A stretch of DNA of 34,335 bases from an uncultured Lachnospiraceae bacterium (GTDB lineage: Bacteria > Bacillota > Clostridia > Lachnospirales > Lachnospiraceae): assembly GCA_949287925.1 (NCBI GenBank), contig CASEIR010000005.1, positions 1 through 34,335 on the forward strand, in the 5' to 3' direction. Below the pieces are notes generated by a model. It was not told the origin of the DNA. It did not search any database and saw only the letters and a program-made list of their open reading frames with translations. The position numbers and the translations under genes are program-made. Below, piece by piece: positions 8,314 to 17,277 of the stretch (the stretch's first letter is position 1; every line of letters starts with the position of its first letter).

Positions 8314-9372
8314 ATGCACAATACTACCAACTATCAGAATATGTACCCGGGTCCTCAGAATGCATTCGATATCTATCATTCCGACAGTTCCATATCCGCT
8401 TTGTATGAGCTGAAATCCCCCTACCTGCTCATAAAAGAAGTTTTCGACTATGACAGAGATATCTTTCAGACATATGCAGCAGCCCCGCTTTATTTTTATC
8501 AGAATAATTATGTACTTTCAGAAACTATTGTTAATTTCTCCCGCCGGCATCAGCACAGTTTTTTTGAAATCATGTTTGTGATGAAAGGAAGTACGGAACA
8601 GCGGATCGAAAACCAGAAATACCTCTACCATGAAGGTCAGTGCTGCCTGCTGAACCATGCGGTCCGGCACCGTGAACTGCCTTTCCAGAATACTACTCTT
8701 TATTTCTTAATGCTTTCAGATGATTTTGTCTCGAAACTGATGGCAAATGATTTCTTCTTCAATGCGGACGGTGTGCTCAGTCAAAGGCAGAATACCATCT
8801 ACGATTTTTTTCAAAAATCACTGAACAGCCGGGACAAACAATATCTTGATTTCTATCCCAAGGTCCCTGCCGACAGGATAACTCCTGTACTGGAAGACTT
8901 TTTTGAAAAACTGACGGAAGAAAACCAGCATTTCTCCTGGGGAAGTTATGCGGCAGCACAAGGAATCACAGCTAAAATTCTAGGGGTAATGCTTGACTAC
9001 TCTCTTTATAAGTCCCGTAAAATATCGGTTAACAACAGTAAAGAGGAATATTTATTCATCCAAATCCAACGGCTTCTGGAATCCCACAGCGGCAAGATCA
9101 GCCGTCAGGAAATATCTGATATCCTTCATTACAGCGATAGTTATCTGAACAAAATTGTCAACCGTTCTGTAGGAATGAGCCTGCTTGAATACCGGAAATT
9201 TTTTATGATCAAAGAGGCTGCGCGGCTACTTTCCTGCACCGATAAGACTGTCTCTGAGATCATTGATGATCTGGGGTTTTCCGGACGCACCTACTTTAAC
9301 AGTTTTTTTAAAAAGCAGTACGGTGTTACACCTGCACAATATCGAAAAAACAGCCGGATTCAATCAGAATAA
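8314..9372 (+). CDS. AraC/XylS-family transcriptional regulator
   Basis: A 352-residue one-component regulator. The N-terminal part (about 60-170) looks like a cupin-type sugar-sensing domain, with the metal-site-like HQHSFFEIMFVMKGS followed by GQCCLLNHAVRHRE. The C-terminal 100 residues (about 255-348) hold the two helix-turn-helix motifs of the AraC family, ISRQEISDILHYSDSYLNK and VSEIIDDLGFSGRTYFNSF, ending in the conserved FKKQYGVTPAQYRK. AAAGGAG lies 10 nt before the ATG. It diverges from the GPH symporter and GH2 genes and most likely activates them when their substrate is present. The inducer is not deducible. Confidence 0.92.
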   Translation: MHNTTNYQNMYPGPQNAFDIYHSDSSISALYELKSPYLLIKEVFDYDRDIFQTYAAAPLYFYQNNYVLSETIVNFSRRHQHSFFEIMFVMKGSTEQRIENQKYLYHEGQCCLLNHAVRHRELPFQNTTLYFLMLSDDFVSKLMANDFFFNADGVLSQRQNTIYDFFQKSLNSRDKQYLDFYPKVPADRITPVLEDFFEKLTEENQHFSWGSYAAAQGITAKILGVMLDYSLYKSRKISVNNSKEEYLFIQIQRLLESHSGKISRQEISDILHYSDSYLNKIVNRSVGMSLLEYRKFFMIKEAARLLSCTDKTVSEIIDDLGFSGRTYFNSFFKKQYGVTPAQYRKNSRIQSE

Positions 9373-9410
9373 AGTTCCGGGAGATCTGTATTTTCTCTCG
9401 ACTTAATCGC

Positions 9411-9461
9411 AAAAAAAGTGGGCTGCCGCATCAATGATTGAACTCACAGATGCGACAGCCC
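9411..9461 (-). terminator. Rho-independent terminator closing the gcv-fnt operon
   Basis: On the minus strand, GGGCTGTCGCATC and GATGCGGCAGCCC pair over 13 positions with one mismatch (arms at 9449-9461 and 9420-9432) and are followed by seven T. It lies 16 bp after the stop of the formate/nitrite-family gene. The convergent AraC-type gene ends at 9372, and the same hairpin read forward is followed by ATCTTTT, so it may also stop that transcript. Nothing else is seen in 9373-9477. Confidence 0.88.
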
Positions 9462-9477
9462 ATCTTTTCAGGACTCT

Positions 9478-10098
9478 CTATTTCCCGACTATTTCCAGTT
9501 TCTTCACCGCCGGGATCAACATTCCTCCCAGACTGTTCCCTACCGTCATAATGAGCAGATACCCCACCGCCTTCAGGCTCCACATTCCCGCAAGGAAAAA
9601 GTAGAACATGTTGGCGACGCAGTGCTCAAATCCGGATAATATAAATACGCTCACGCATATGAACAAAATCAGAGGATTTTTCGTCTGCCGGTATCCTTCC
9701 ACCGCGGCGTACATTAACAGTCCACAGAAAATGGAAAGGATCAGGATGCTTACCGGTCCGTCCCCAAGCTTCACCTGGCACAATTCTGCGGCCCGGTCAC
9801 TTAAACCGGCAATCCTGGTCGCCGACAACATCCCCGCGCCGACGGCAGTTCCACTAAGGTTCCCCAGCCAGGTCAGAAGAAGGGTAACTCCATAAGTCCC
9901 CTTATCCTCTTCAACCACAACATATCCAATCTTCCCTGTGTATAAATAAAATCCATTCAACACGATCAGATACAATCCGATGGCGAATAAAAGTGATCCC
10001 ACAACCTTATTCTCTGCCGACAGATAAACCGTACCGCCAATGGAAATTCCAATCCCCGACATCACAGCCAGCAGAAATATTCCACATCTCTCTTTCAT
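9478..10098 (-). CDS. Formate/nitrite transporter (FNT) family channel, short form
   Basis: A 206-residue membrane protein with six hydrophobic segments. FNT hallmarks are SGFEHCVANMF (residues 155-165, with the pore histidine His159) and GNSLGG (187-192). It is shorter than FocA (about 280 residues): the amphipathic N-terminal cytoplasmic helix and long C-terminal tail are missing, so the first membrane helix begins almost at residue 6. It is the last gene of an operon of glycine cleavage and one-carbon genes that includes formate-THF ligase, so formate is a far more likely substrate than nitrite or hydrosulfide. It probably exports (or imports) formate. The start has only a weak AGG-type site and follows a palindromic repeat at 10117-10131. 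Confidence 0.87.
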   Translation of the reverse strand: MKERCGIFLLAVMSGIGISIGGTVYLSAENKVVGSLLFAIGLYLIVLNGFYLYTGKIGYVVVEEDKGTYGVTLLLTWLGNLSGTAVGAGMLSATRIAGLSDRAAELCQVKLGDGPVSILILSIFCGLLMYAAVEGYRQTKNPLILFICVSVFILSGFEHCVANMFYFFLAGMWSLKAVGYLLIMTVGNSLGGMLIPAVKKLEIVGK

Positions 10099-10116
10099 AT
10101 GACATTACCTAAAATC

Positions 10117-10171
10117 GGGGGTCAGACCCCCTGCGTGTTTTCGCCTGTTTCAGCTAGGGGGTCTGACCCCC
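10117..10171. repeat. Pair of 15-bp palindromic (REP-like) repeats at the folD-fnt junction
   Basis: GGGGGTCAGACCCCC (10117-10131) and GGGGGTCTGACCCCC (10157-10171) are reverse complements of each other. Each is itself a palindrome around one central base, and 25 nt separate them. The right-hand copy lies inside the folD reading frame and encodes its last residues, GGQTP before the stop; the left-hand copy lies just before the fnt start. The pair could fold as two small hairpins or one large one in the folD-fnt mRNA. The form is like the REP elements mobilised by Y1 (RAYT) transposases, but no such transposase is in the window, so the origin is an inference. Confidence 0.8.
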
Positions 10172-11008
10172 TCTTGCCCCGCGCAGTACATGGGCGGCCA
10201 ATACGGATGTGGTTACGCTGCCCACGCCTCCCGGCACCGGGCTGATATAACCGCAGGTTTCCTGTACTGATTCGTAATCTACGTCTCCGCACATGTTTCC
10301 TTCTTCATCCACGTTGATTCCCACGTCTGCTACCACGGCGCCCTCACCCACCATGTCCGCGCTGATCATTTTTGCTTTGCCTGCTGCCGCCACCAGGATC
10401 TCGGCTTCCCGGCAGGTTGCCGCCAGGTCTTTGGTCCGGGTATGGCAGATGGTCACAGTTCCGTGCTTTTTCAGCAGCATCATGGCCAGCGGCTTGCCTA
10501 CCACCATGCTTCGTCCTACCACAGTGACTTTCTTGCCACTAATATCGATCTGATAATGCTCCAGCATCTTCATGACTGCTTCCGGTGTACAGGGCGCATA
10601 ACCGGTCTCATCTCCGGAAAATACTTTGGCGATATTAACCGGACTCATACAGTCCACATCCTTTTTGGGATGGATCATCTGACACACCGGTTCTTCGTTA
10701 AGATGCGAGGGAAGTGGGCGGAACAACAAGATACCGTGTACCTCCGGGTCTTCATTCACCTGCCGGAACTGCTGTTCAAATTCCTCCTGGGAAATGTCTT
10801 CCGGCAACTCCAGTACTTCGCACCGGATTCCCACCAGTTCCATCCGCTTCTTCGCGCCTCTTTCATAAGCCAGATCATCCGGTCTTGCACCTACGCGGAT
10901 TATGGTCAGACAAGGTTCAACGCCTGCCTGTTTCAGTTCCTCTGTTTCCCGGATCAAAACCTCTTTCATGGCCTTCGCCACTTCTGCGCCTTTCATAATC
11001 ATACTCAT
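10154..11008 (-). CDS. folD: Methylenetetrahydrofolate dehydrogenase (FolD), cyclohydrolase residues missing
   Basis: A 284-residue FolD-family protein. The substrate tyrosine (Tyr48 in DDLAYERGAKK), PLPSHL, KKDVDCMSPVN, the Rossmann segment VVGRSMVVGKP and the final PGGVGSVTT are all present. The lysine four residues after the tyrosine (Lys54 of the E. coli enzyme) is Ala52 here, and the glutamine of the GILxQLPLP motif is Phe96, so cyclohydrolase activity is not expected. It probably only oxidises methylene-THF to methenyl-THF (or the reverse), with FchA next door doing the hydrolysis. An earlier in-frame ATG at 11041 would overlap fchA; AGGAGG 8 nt before 11008 decides the start. The C terminus runs into a palindromic repeat. 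Confidence 0.93.
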   Translation of the reverse strand: MSMIMKGAEVAKAMKEVLIRETEELKQAGVEPCLTIIRVGARPDDLAYERGAKKRMELVGIRCEVLELPEDISQEEFEQQFRQVNEDPEVHGILLFRPLPSHLNEEPVCQMIHPKKDVDCMSPVNIAKVFSGDETGYAPCTPEAVMKMLEHYQIDISGKKVTVVGRSMVVGKPLAMMLLKKHGTVTICHTRTKDLAATCREAEILVAAAGKAKMISADMVGEGAVVADVGINVDEEGNMCGDVDYESVQETCGYISPVPGGVGSVTTSVLAAHVLRGARGGQTP

Positions 11009-11024
11009 GCCTGTCTCCTCCTGC

Positions 11025-11651
11025 CTATTTGATCTTCTCAAGCACCGCCCCGTATATGGCTTCTTTCTTCCGCCGGCCTCCGTCGATCAGAGTTTCCGCA
11101 CGGGCATTCAATTCCTCCGCACGCTCCCGGTTCTTCATCATTTTTGTATTGATAAAAATATTCAAAGATGCGCCTTCCAGCGCCGCCTGGGCAAACAAAA
11201 TTCCAACTCCTACATCACTGACCGCCAGCCGGCTGCCTTTCTTCTCCAGCACCTCCAGAATATCCGCCGCCTTAGCAATGGTCTCCATGATCTGCAGCGG
11301 CGCCAGACTGGCTTCATAGAGAGCCTGTTCCATCACCCGTTCCTTTTCGGCCCGCTGCTCTTCTGTATCTTTCGGAAGACCATACGCTCTGGAAAGAGGC
11401 TCAAATGCCTTGGCATCCTCATCTGTCAGCCGGACCAATTCATCCTGCAGCCGGGCCAGCTCACTTCTGGCCGCCAGGATCTCTTCCTCATATTCTGCGT
11501 ATTTCTTCTTTCCAATGGTCAAATTAGCTACCATCATCCCCAGAGCCGAGGCAAATGCTCCTACGGCTGCAGAAGCGCCGCCTCCCCCCGGCACGGGACT
11601 GGCGGAAGACAATTCCGCCAGAAACTCTGTTGTTCGTTTTTCTAACATCAT
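11025..11651 (-). CDS. fchA: Methenyltetrahydrofolate cyclohydrolase (FchA), cyclodeaminase family
   Basis: A 208-residue helical protein of the cyclodeaminase/cyclohydrolase family. It has the glycine-rich SASPVPGGGGASAAVGAFASALG at residues 16-38, LTDEDAKAFEPL around 80 and DVGVGILFAQAALEGASLNIFIN near 145-168. It interconverts methenyl-THF and 10-formyl-THF. It lies 12 bp after fhs and 16 bp before folD, and the neighbouring FolD lacks cyclohydrolase residues, so this is likely the operative cyclohydrolase rather than a formimino-THF cyclodeaminase. AGGAGG stands 8 nt before the first of two adjacent ATG codons. Confidence 0.92.
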   Translation of the reverse strand: MMLEKRTTEFLAELSSASPVPGGGGASAAVGAFASALGMMVANLTIGKKKYAEYEEEILAARSELARLQDELVRLTDEDAKAFEPLSRAYGLPKDTEEQRAEKERVMEQALYEASLAPLQIMETIAKAADILEVLEKKGSRLAVSDVGVGILFAQAALEGASLNIFINTKMMKNRERAEELNARAETLIDGGRRKKEAIYGAVLEKIK

Positions 11652-11663
11652 AAGCTTATCCTC

Positions 11664-13343
11664 CTAGAAGAGTCCGGAGATTACGCCGTCCGCATCCACA
11701 TCGATCTTCTCCGCCGCCGGCACTTTGGGCAAGCCCGGCATCTTCATAATATCTCCGGTCAGAGCCACCAGGAATCCGGCTCCTGCAGAAGCGGTAATGT
11801 CCCGGATGGTAATACGGAATCCAGTGGGACGTCCCAGCTTCTTGGCGTCATCTGTCAGAGAATATTGATTCTTGGCCATACAGATGGGCAGCTCTCCCAG
11901 GCCGATAGCTTCCAGATTACGGATCTCTTTTTCCGCCTTTGTCGTATAATCCACTCCATCGGCGCCGTATACTCTTCCGGCAATGGCATCGATCTTTTCT
12001 TTAATCGGCGCCTTTACATCGTATACGAACTCCATAGTACTCTCACCTTCGCAGAGGCGTACCACTTCCTGGGCCAGTTCCTCGCCTCCGGCGCCGCCGT
12101 TGGCCCACACGTCAGACAGAGCCACATTCACGCCCAGTTCCTTACATTTCTCCCGTACCAGCGCAAGTTCTGCTTCCGTATCCGTGGGGAACTTGTTAAT
12201 GGCAACCACAGCCGGAAGGCGGTAAACCTGTGTAATATTCTCGATATGCTTCAGAAGATTCGGGATTCCCTTTTCCAGCGCTTCCAGATTCTCTTCCTGT
12301 AAATCATTTTTTGCCACTCCGCCATTGTACTTCAATGCCTTGATGGTTGCAACCAGAATAACTGCATTGGGACGAATTCCCGCCATCCGGCATTTGATAT
12401 CTACGAATTTCTCCGCTCCCAGATCCGCGCCGAAGCCCGCCTCCGTGATCATATAATCCGCCAGTTTCATTCCCATCTTCGTAGCAATGACACTGTTGCA
12501 CCCGTGCGCGATGTTGGCAAATGGTCCTCCGTGGATAAATGCCGGGGTTCCCTCCAGGGTCTGTACCAGGTTCGGCTTCAGCGCATCTTTCAGAAGCGCC
12601 GCTACCGCTCCTTCTGCGTGAAGATCACCGGCGGTTACCGGCTGACCCGAACGGGAATAGGCTACGATAATCCTAGATACCCGTTCCTTCAGATCCAGAA
12701 TGTCGCTGGCCAGGCAGAATACAGCCATAATCTCTGACGCCACCGTAATGTCAAATCCATCCTGACGGGTCACTCCGTCTGCCTTAGCTCCCAGACCGTC
12801 CACGATACTGCGCAGCTGGCGGTCATTCATGTCCACGCACCGTCTCCAGGTCACCCGGTTGGTATCGATATCCAGCGCATTTCCCTGGTGAATGTGATTG
12901 TCCAGCATGGCCGCGATCAGGTTGTTAGCCGCACCGATAGCATGCAGATCCCCGGTAAAATGCAGGTTAATGTCCTCCATGGGCACCACCTGGGCGTAAC
13001 CGCCTCCGGCCGCTCCTCCCTTAACGCCAAATACCGGACCCAGAGAAGGCTCCCGCAGCGCTACCATCGTCTTCTTGCCGATCCGGTTCAGCGCGTCTGC
13101 CACTCCGATGGTCGTGGTCGTCTTTCCTTCTCCTGCCGGTGTGGGATTAATGGCTGTCACCAGCACCAGCTTTGCGTCTTTGCGGTCTTTTAGTTCCTCG
13201 TTATAATAACGGTAATCTATCTTGGCTTTGTATTTTCCATAATTCTCCACATACTGATCTGGAATTCCGATCCGTTCAGCCACCTCGTTGATTACCTGCA
13301 TCTTCGCTTCCTGTGCAATCTCAATATCACTTTTAAATCCCAT
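11664..13343 (-). CDS. fhs: Formate-tetrahydrofolate ligase
   Basis: A 559-residue protein, the full family length. The nucleotide loop [14 protein letters not shown] is at 68-81, followed by [37 protein letters not shown], and the C-terminal region carries GFRITIRD and [15 protein letters not shown]. It couples formate, THF and ATP with 10-formyl-THF. In the direction glycine to formate it would make ATP by substrate-level phosphorylation; in the other direction it activates formate. It sits between lpd and fchA, 32 bp after lpd, with an AAAGGAAG site upstream. Confidence 0.97.
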   Translation of the reverse strand: MGFKSDIEIAQEAKMQVINEVAERIGIPDQYVENYGKYKAKIDYRYYNEELKDRKDAKLVLVTAINPTPAGEGKTTTTIGVADALNRIGKKTMVALREPSLGPVFGVKGGAAGGGYAQVVPMEDINLHFTGDLHAIGAANNLIAAMLDNHIHQGNALDIDTNRVTWRRCVDMNDRQLRSIVDGLGAKADGVTRQDGFDITVASEIMAVFCLASDILDLKERVSRIIVAYSRSGQPVTAGDLHAEGAVAALLKDALKPNLVQTLEGTPAFIHGGPFANIAHGCNSVIATKMGMKLADYMITEAGFGADLGAEKFVDIKCRMAGIRPNAVILVATIKALKYNGGVAKNDLQEENLEALEKGIPNLLKHIENITQVYRLPAVVAINKFPTDTEAELALVREKCKELGVNVALSDVWANGGAGGEELAQEVVRLCEGESTMEFVYDVKAPIKEKIDAIAGRVYGADGVDYTTKAEKEIRNLEAIGLGELPICMAKNQYSLTDDAKKLGRPTGFRITIRDITASAGAGFLVALTGDIMKMPGLPKVPAAEKIDVDADGVISGLF

Positions 13344-13375
13344 ATCTGATCTTCCTTTCCCAAAAAAATCGGATG

Positions 13376-14782
13376 TTACAGTTTCTTCTTCGGCATAATA
13401 TGGATGGCGCCTCCTGCCAGCTCCTCCAGCGCCTCTCCCAATCCTTCGTTACAGGTAGGATGGGGACGCATGGCTTTCTGCATCTCATGCACCGTCAGTC
13501 CGGCCGCAATGGCAGTTCCCATCTCACCGATCATATCGGTGGCTCTTGCACACATCATCTGGCATCCCAGAATCACACCAGTTTCTTTATGCGCCACTAC
13601 TTTGATAAATCCCCGTTCCTCGCGCTCGATCAGCGATTTTCCATTGGCCGTCATGATAAATTTACCTGCGGATACCGGAATTCCTTCTTCCTTGGCCTGG
13701 TCCTCCGTATATCCCACCGACGCCAGCTCCGGTTCTGTGTATACACAGGCCGGCACCACATGAAGGTCGATGGATGGTTCCTGTCCGGCCAGCATCTCCG
13801 CCACCACGATTCCCTGGGCGCTGGCAAGATGTGCCAGCTGAAGTCCTTTGATCAGATCTCCGATGGCATAGACGCCTTCCAGGCTGGTACGAAACTGTTC
13901 GTCCACCACTATACGTCCACGGTCCATCTCCGGCTGGGCGCCTTCCGCAAACAGTCCTTCCGTATTGGGACGGCGTCCCACGGCACAGAGTACATACTCT
14001 GCTTCTGCCGTCTGTTCTTTTTCCTTCTCGATGTAACGGCAGGCATAGCCGTTTTCCGTCTTCTCCACACCCTGTACTGCCGCGGAGGTATGAATACCCA
14101 TCCCTTTCTTCTTCAGCAGCATCTTCAAGTTCTGGGACACGTCTTTGGCAAGACCGGGCACCAGCCGCGGCATAGCCTCCAAAATCGTAATCTGACAGTC
14201 CAGATCTGCAAATGCGGTGGCCAGTTCCACACTGATGACGCCGCCGCCGATAATCACCATGCTCTTCGGCGCTTCTTTCAGCGCAAACAGCTCGTCGCTG
14301 GTCAGGACGCCCGGAAGGTCCATGCCCGGAATGGGCAGGATGACCGGTTTGGAACCCGTGGCCAGAATAATCTTATCCGCTTCATATACACAGGTTCCTT
14401 CTTCGCCTGTCACTTCCACTTTCTTTCCCGGAAGCAAACGGCCTCTTCCGGTGATCCGGGTGACGCCATTTGCCTTCAGGAGCTGCTCCACACCGCCCAC
14501 CAGCTGGTCGGTAGTATCTTCTTTATATTTCAGAATCTTTTCATAATCATAGCTGACGCCCTCGGTCAGAACGCCAAATGTCTCCGCGTTCTTCGCCTGC
14601 TGATAAACAGCCGCCGCATGGATCATAGCCTTGGCCGGGATACAGCCCCGGTTCAGGCAGGTGCCTCCCACCCGGTCCGCCTCTACCAGCGCCGTCTGAA
14701 TTCCCAGCTTGGCCGCCTTGATAGCCGCCACATAGCCGCCCGGGCCTCCGCCGATTATGATCAGTTCAAAATGCTGTTCCAT
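13376..14782 (-). CDS. lpd: Dihydrolipoyl dehydrogenase (glycine cleavage L-protein)
   Basis: A 468-residue flavoprotein of the pyridine nucleotide-disulfide oxidoreductase family. The FAD loop GGGPGGY is at 11-17, the redox-active disulfide [13 protein letters not shown] uses Cys42 and Cys47, the NAD(H) loop [13 protein letters not shown] is in the middle, and the catalytic His-Glu pair is in [12 protein letters not shown] near the C terminus. It reoxidises dihydrolipoyl-GcvH with NAD+. There is no N-terminal lipoyl domain. It is the sixth gene of the operon, 36 bp after the lipoate ligase, with GAGGAGG 7 nt before the ATG, so it is most likely dedicated to the glycine cleavage complex. Confidence 0.95.
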   Translation of the reverse strand: MEQHFELIIIGGGPGGYVAAIKAAKLGIQTALVEADRVGGTCLNRGCIPAKAMIHAAAVYQQAKNAETFGVLTEGVSYDYEKILKYKEDTTDQLVGGVEQLLKANGVTRITGRGRLLPGKKVEVTGEEGTCVYEADKIILATGSKPVILPIPGMDLPGVLTSDELFALKEAPKSMVIIGGGVISVELATAFADLDCQITILEAMPRLVPGLAKDVSQNLKMLLKKKGMGIHTSAAVQGVEKTENGYACRYIEKEKEQTAEAEYVLCAVGRRPNTEGLFAEGAQPEMDRGRIVVDEQFRTSLEGVYAIGDLIKGLQLAHLASAQGIVVAEMLAGQEPSIDLHVVPACVYTEPELASVGYTEDQAKEEGIPVSAGKFIMTANGKSLIEREERGFIKVVAHKETGVILGCQMMCARATDMIGEMGTAIAAGLTVHEMQKAMRPHPTCNEGLGEALEELAGGAIHIMPKKKL

Positions 14783-14818
14783 GCATCATCCTCCTCTTCC
14801 ATCTTGAATGCTGCCTTC

Positions 14819-15814
14819 CTACATTTCCCACTCCCGGATCCAGGCGGCCGTTTCCCGGAGCAGCACGGCTCTTTCCCCATATGCCGTGCAGGAACAAAGC
14901 GCCCGGCTCAGTTCCGATCTCCGGAACGGACAGCCCTTCAGACATACCATCATCTCTGCCGCAAACCCTGCATCCAGCGCGTCACAATACACCTGAACGT
15001 CTGTGACCATTCCCCCGTCCACCATGAGCTGCAGCTGTACCTCTCCCCAGGAAAAGCGGTGGGAGAATTCCTGAGTAAATTCCAGTTTTCTCCCATACAG
15101 CCAATCCCAGGATGCATATTTCTCCCTTGTTTTTTCCAGCTCCTCTTTGCAGAGATCTTCCACCTTGAGGTCCTTCGCCGGAAGTCCGTACACCTGTTCA
15201 AACGCCGACCGCAGCGTTTCTTTCAGACGATCGATCGTCAACTCTGGAAGAAATTCCGTCAGATTCGCCACCCGGGACCGCACCGAAGCCACGCCTTTGG
15301 ACTTAAGCTTTTCTTTGGAAACGGTCAGGTATTTCCCCAGATCCTTCAGGTTCACCGACACCATCAGCGTACCGTGGTGATAACATCGGTCTCCCTGCCG
15401 GTAATAAGCATTTCCCGACACCTTTCTTCCATCCACAAGGACATCGTTCCTTCCCGACTTCTCCGCCCGGATCCCCAGTTTCTTCAGGGCGGTGACAATG
15501 ACTTCCATCTGCCGGTCCAGATCATAATTGTCCTGACGAACGATAAATGTAAAATTCAGATTCCCCAGATCATGGTAAACGGCTCCGCCTCCGGACAATC
15601 GTCTGGCCAGCCTTCCGCCGTCCTGTTCCAGCGCTTCCACCCTGCATTCCCTCCAGGCATTCTGGTTGCGCCCTACCACGATGGTATCCTGATTCTGCCA
15701 CAGATATAAGATACACTCATCAGCCTCACAGTGGAGGAGTAAGTACTCCTCCACTGCCAGATTCACATACGGATCAAATTGTCTGCTTTCTATATAAGTA
15801 ATACGATCTGTCAT
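14819..15814 (-). CDS. lplA: Lipoate-protein ligase
   Basis: A 331-residue enzyme of the LplA family. RRLSGGGAVYHDLGNLNFTF at 71-90 is the lipoate-binding loop, and Lys131 in GRKVSGNAYY is the lysine expected to contact lipoyl-AMP. A C-terminal accessory domain (about 245-331) is present, as in two-domain LplA proteins. It attaches scavenged lipoate to a lysine of GcvH (Lys63 there). The longer reading frame begins at 15829, but GGAGG lies 6 nt before the ATG at 15814, which I chose. Its place inside the operon means the glycine cleavage complex carries its own lipoylation enzyme. A transferase role from another lipoyl protein cannot be excluded. Confidence 0.92.
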   Translation of the reverse strand: MTDRITYIESRQFDPYVNLAVEEYLLLHCEADECILYLWQNQDTIVVGRNQNAWRECRVEALEQDGGRLARRLSGGGAVYHDLGNLNFTFIVRQDNYDLDRQMEVIVTALKKLGIRAEKSGRNDVLVDGRKVSGNAYYRQGDRCYHHGTLMVSVNLKDLGKYLTVSKEKLKSKGVASVRSRVANLTEFLPELTIDRLKETLRSAFEQVYGLPAKDLKVEDLCKEELEKTREKYASWDWLYGRKLEFTQEFSHRFSWGEVQLQLMVDGGMVTDVQVYCDALDAGFAAEMMVCLKGCPFRRSELSRALCSCTAYGERAVLLRETAAWIREWEM

Positions 15815-15843
15815 GCTCATCCTCCACATCTGTCATTGAGTTC

Positions 15844-17274
15844 CTAAGACTCAAATACATACCGCAGTACCGGATGTCTGGCGGCTCCCACTTCGTCCAG
15901 ACGGGTCACCGGTGTGGTCACCGGCGCCTGGTGCAGGCTCTCGGCATCCGTCTGGGCGCGCTCATACAGCTCGCGGAATACTGCCACCGCTTCATCCAGC
16001 GTTTCTTTGGATTCCGTCTCCGTTGGCTCTACCATCAACGCCTCTCCCACGACCAATGGGAAATACATGGTCGGCGGATGGATGCCGTTGTCCAGCAGGC
16101 CTTTGGCAATATCCATGGCGGATACGCCGGTAGCCTTCTTCAGATCTGACAGGCTCATGACGAATTCATGCATGCAGACTTCGTCATAGGCCATGGTATA
16201 CAGGTCTTTTAACTTGTTCATCATATAGTTGGCATTGAGTACCGCATTCTGGCTGGCCTCCGGGATTCCTTCCCGTCCCAGCGTCAGAATATAGGTAAGC
16301 GCTCTGACCACCACCAGGAAATTGCCGTAGAATTCTTTGATCTCTCCGATGCTGTGTTCCGGTTTCACGAAGGTCTTCTTCTCTTCTCCTTCCACCAGAC
16401 AGGAGGGCAGAAATTCTGACAGGCAGCTCTTGCAGCCCACCGGTCCGCTTCCCGGACCTCCGCCGCCGTGAGGCGTGGAAAATGTCTTGTGCAGATTCAG
16501 GTGGATTACGTCGAATCCCATATCTCCCGGCCGCACCGTTCCCATAACCGCATTCAGGTTGGCGCCGTCATAATAGCACAGACCGCCGCATTCATGAACG
16601 ATACTGGTGATCTCCAGAATATTTTTATCAAATAATCCCACCGTGTTAGGGTTGGTCAGCATCAGCCCGGCTACATCATCTCCGGCTGCCGCCCGCAACT
16701 TCTCCAGGTCCACACACCCGTCTGCTCCGGACGGGATGCTGACTACCGAATAGCCCGCCATAGCGGCGCTGGCCGGATTAGTTCCGTGGGCGGAGTCGGG
16801 TACCAGGATCTTGGTCCGCTTCGTATCGCCCCGATGGGTATGATAAGCCTTGATCAGCAGCAGCCCGACAAACTCTCCATGCGCACCGGCCGCCGGCTGG
16901 AAGGTCATATGGTCCATACCAGTAATCTCGCAGAGCAGCTTCTCCGCCGTCTGCAGAACCTCCAGACATCCCTGCACCGTATGCTCCGGCTGCAGCGGAT
17001 GAATCTGAGTGAATCCAGGCAGAGCTGCCATATCTTCATCCACCTTGGGATTATACTTCATGGTACAGGAACCCAGCGGATAGAATCCGTCGTTGACTCC
17101 GTGAGATTTCTTCGCCAATTCGGTGTAATGCCGGCTCAGTTCCCCTTCCGTCATCTCCGGAAGGTGCAGACTGGTCTGTCTTAAATCCTTGTCTTCCGGC
17201 AGGGTTACCGGAACTTCACATTCCGGGATCAGCAATGCTCCCCGTCCCGGCCGGCTCTTCTCAAATATCAGCAT
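15844..17274 (-). CDS. gcvPB: Glycine dehydrogenase (decarboxylating) subunit 2, GcvPB
   Basis: A 476-residue PLP enzyme, the C-terminal half of P-protein in organisms with a split subunit. Pyridoxal phosphate should be bound by Lys263 in HLNLHKTFSTPHGGGGPGSG. Other family marks are GFYPLGSCTMKYNPK, PAAGAHGEF and DSAHGTNPASA. With GcvPA it decarboxylates glycine and passes the aminomethyl group to the lipoyl arm of GcvH. It starts 3 nt after the gcvPA stop with AAGGAGGTG ahead of the ATG, consistent with tight coupling of the two subunits. Confidence 0.97.
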   Translation of the reverse strand: MLIFEKSRPGRGALLIPECEVPVTLPEDKDLRQTSLHLPEMTEGELSRHYTELAKKSHGVNDGFYPLGSCTMKYNPKVDEDMAALPGFTQIHPLQPEHTVQGCLEVLQTAEKLLCEITGMDHMTFQPAAGAHGEFVGLLLIKAYHTHRGDTKRTKILVPDSAHGTNPASAAMAGYSVVSIPSGADGCVDLEKLRAAAGDDVAGLMLTNPNTVGLFDKNILEITSIVHECGGLCYYDGANLNAVMGTVRPGDMGFDVIHLNLHKTFSTPHGGGGPGSGPVGCKSCLSEFLPSCLVEGEEKKTFVKPEHSIGEIKEFYGNFLVVVRALTYILTLGREGIPEASQNAVLNANYMMNKLKDLYTMAYDEVCMHEFVMSLSDLKKATGVSAMDIAKGLLDNGIHPPTMYFPLVVGEALMVEPTETESKETLDEAVAVFRELYERAQTDAESLHQAPVTTPVTRLDEVGAARHPVLRYVFES

Positions 17275-17277
17275 ACG

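Noticed and set aside
10117-10171. Possible CRISPR-like repeat pair
   Set aside because: Only two 15-bp palindromes with one 25-nt spacer and no cas genes; a REP-like element fits better.
13373-15709. 778-codon plus-strand open frame
   Set aside because: It is antisense to the well-supported lpd and lplA genes, is rich in His, Arg and Cys as shadow frames are, and matches no family I know.
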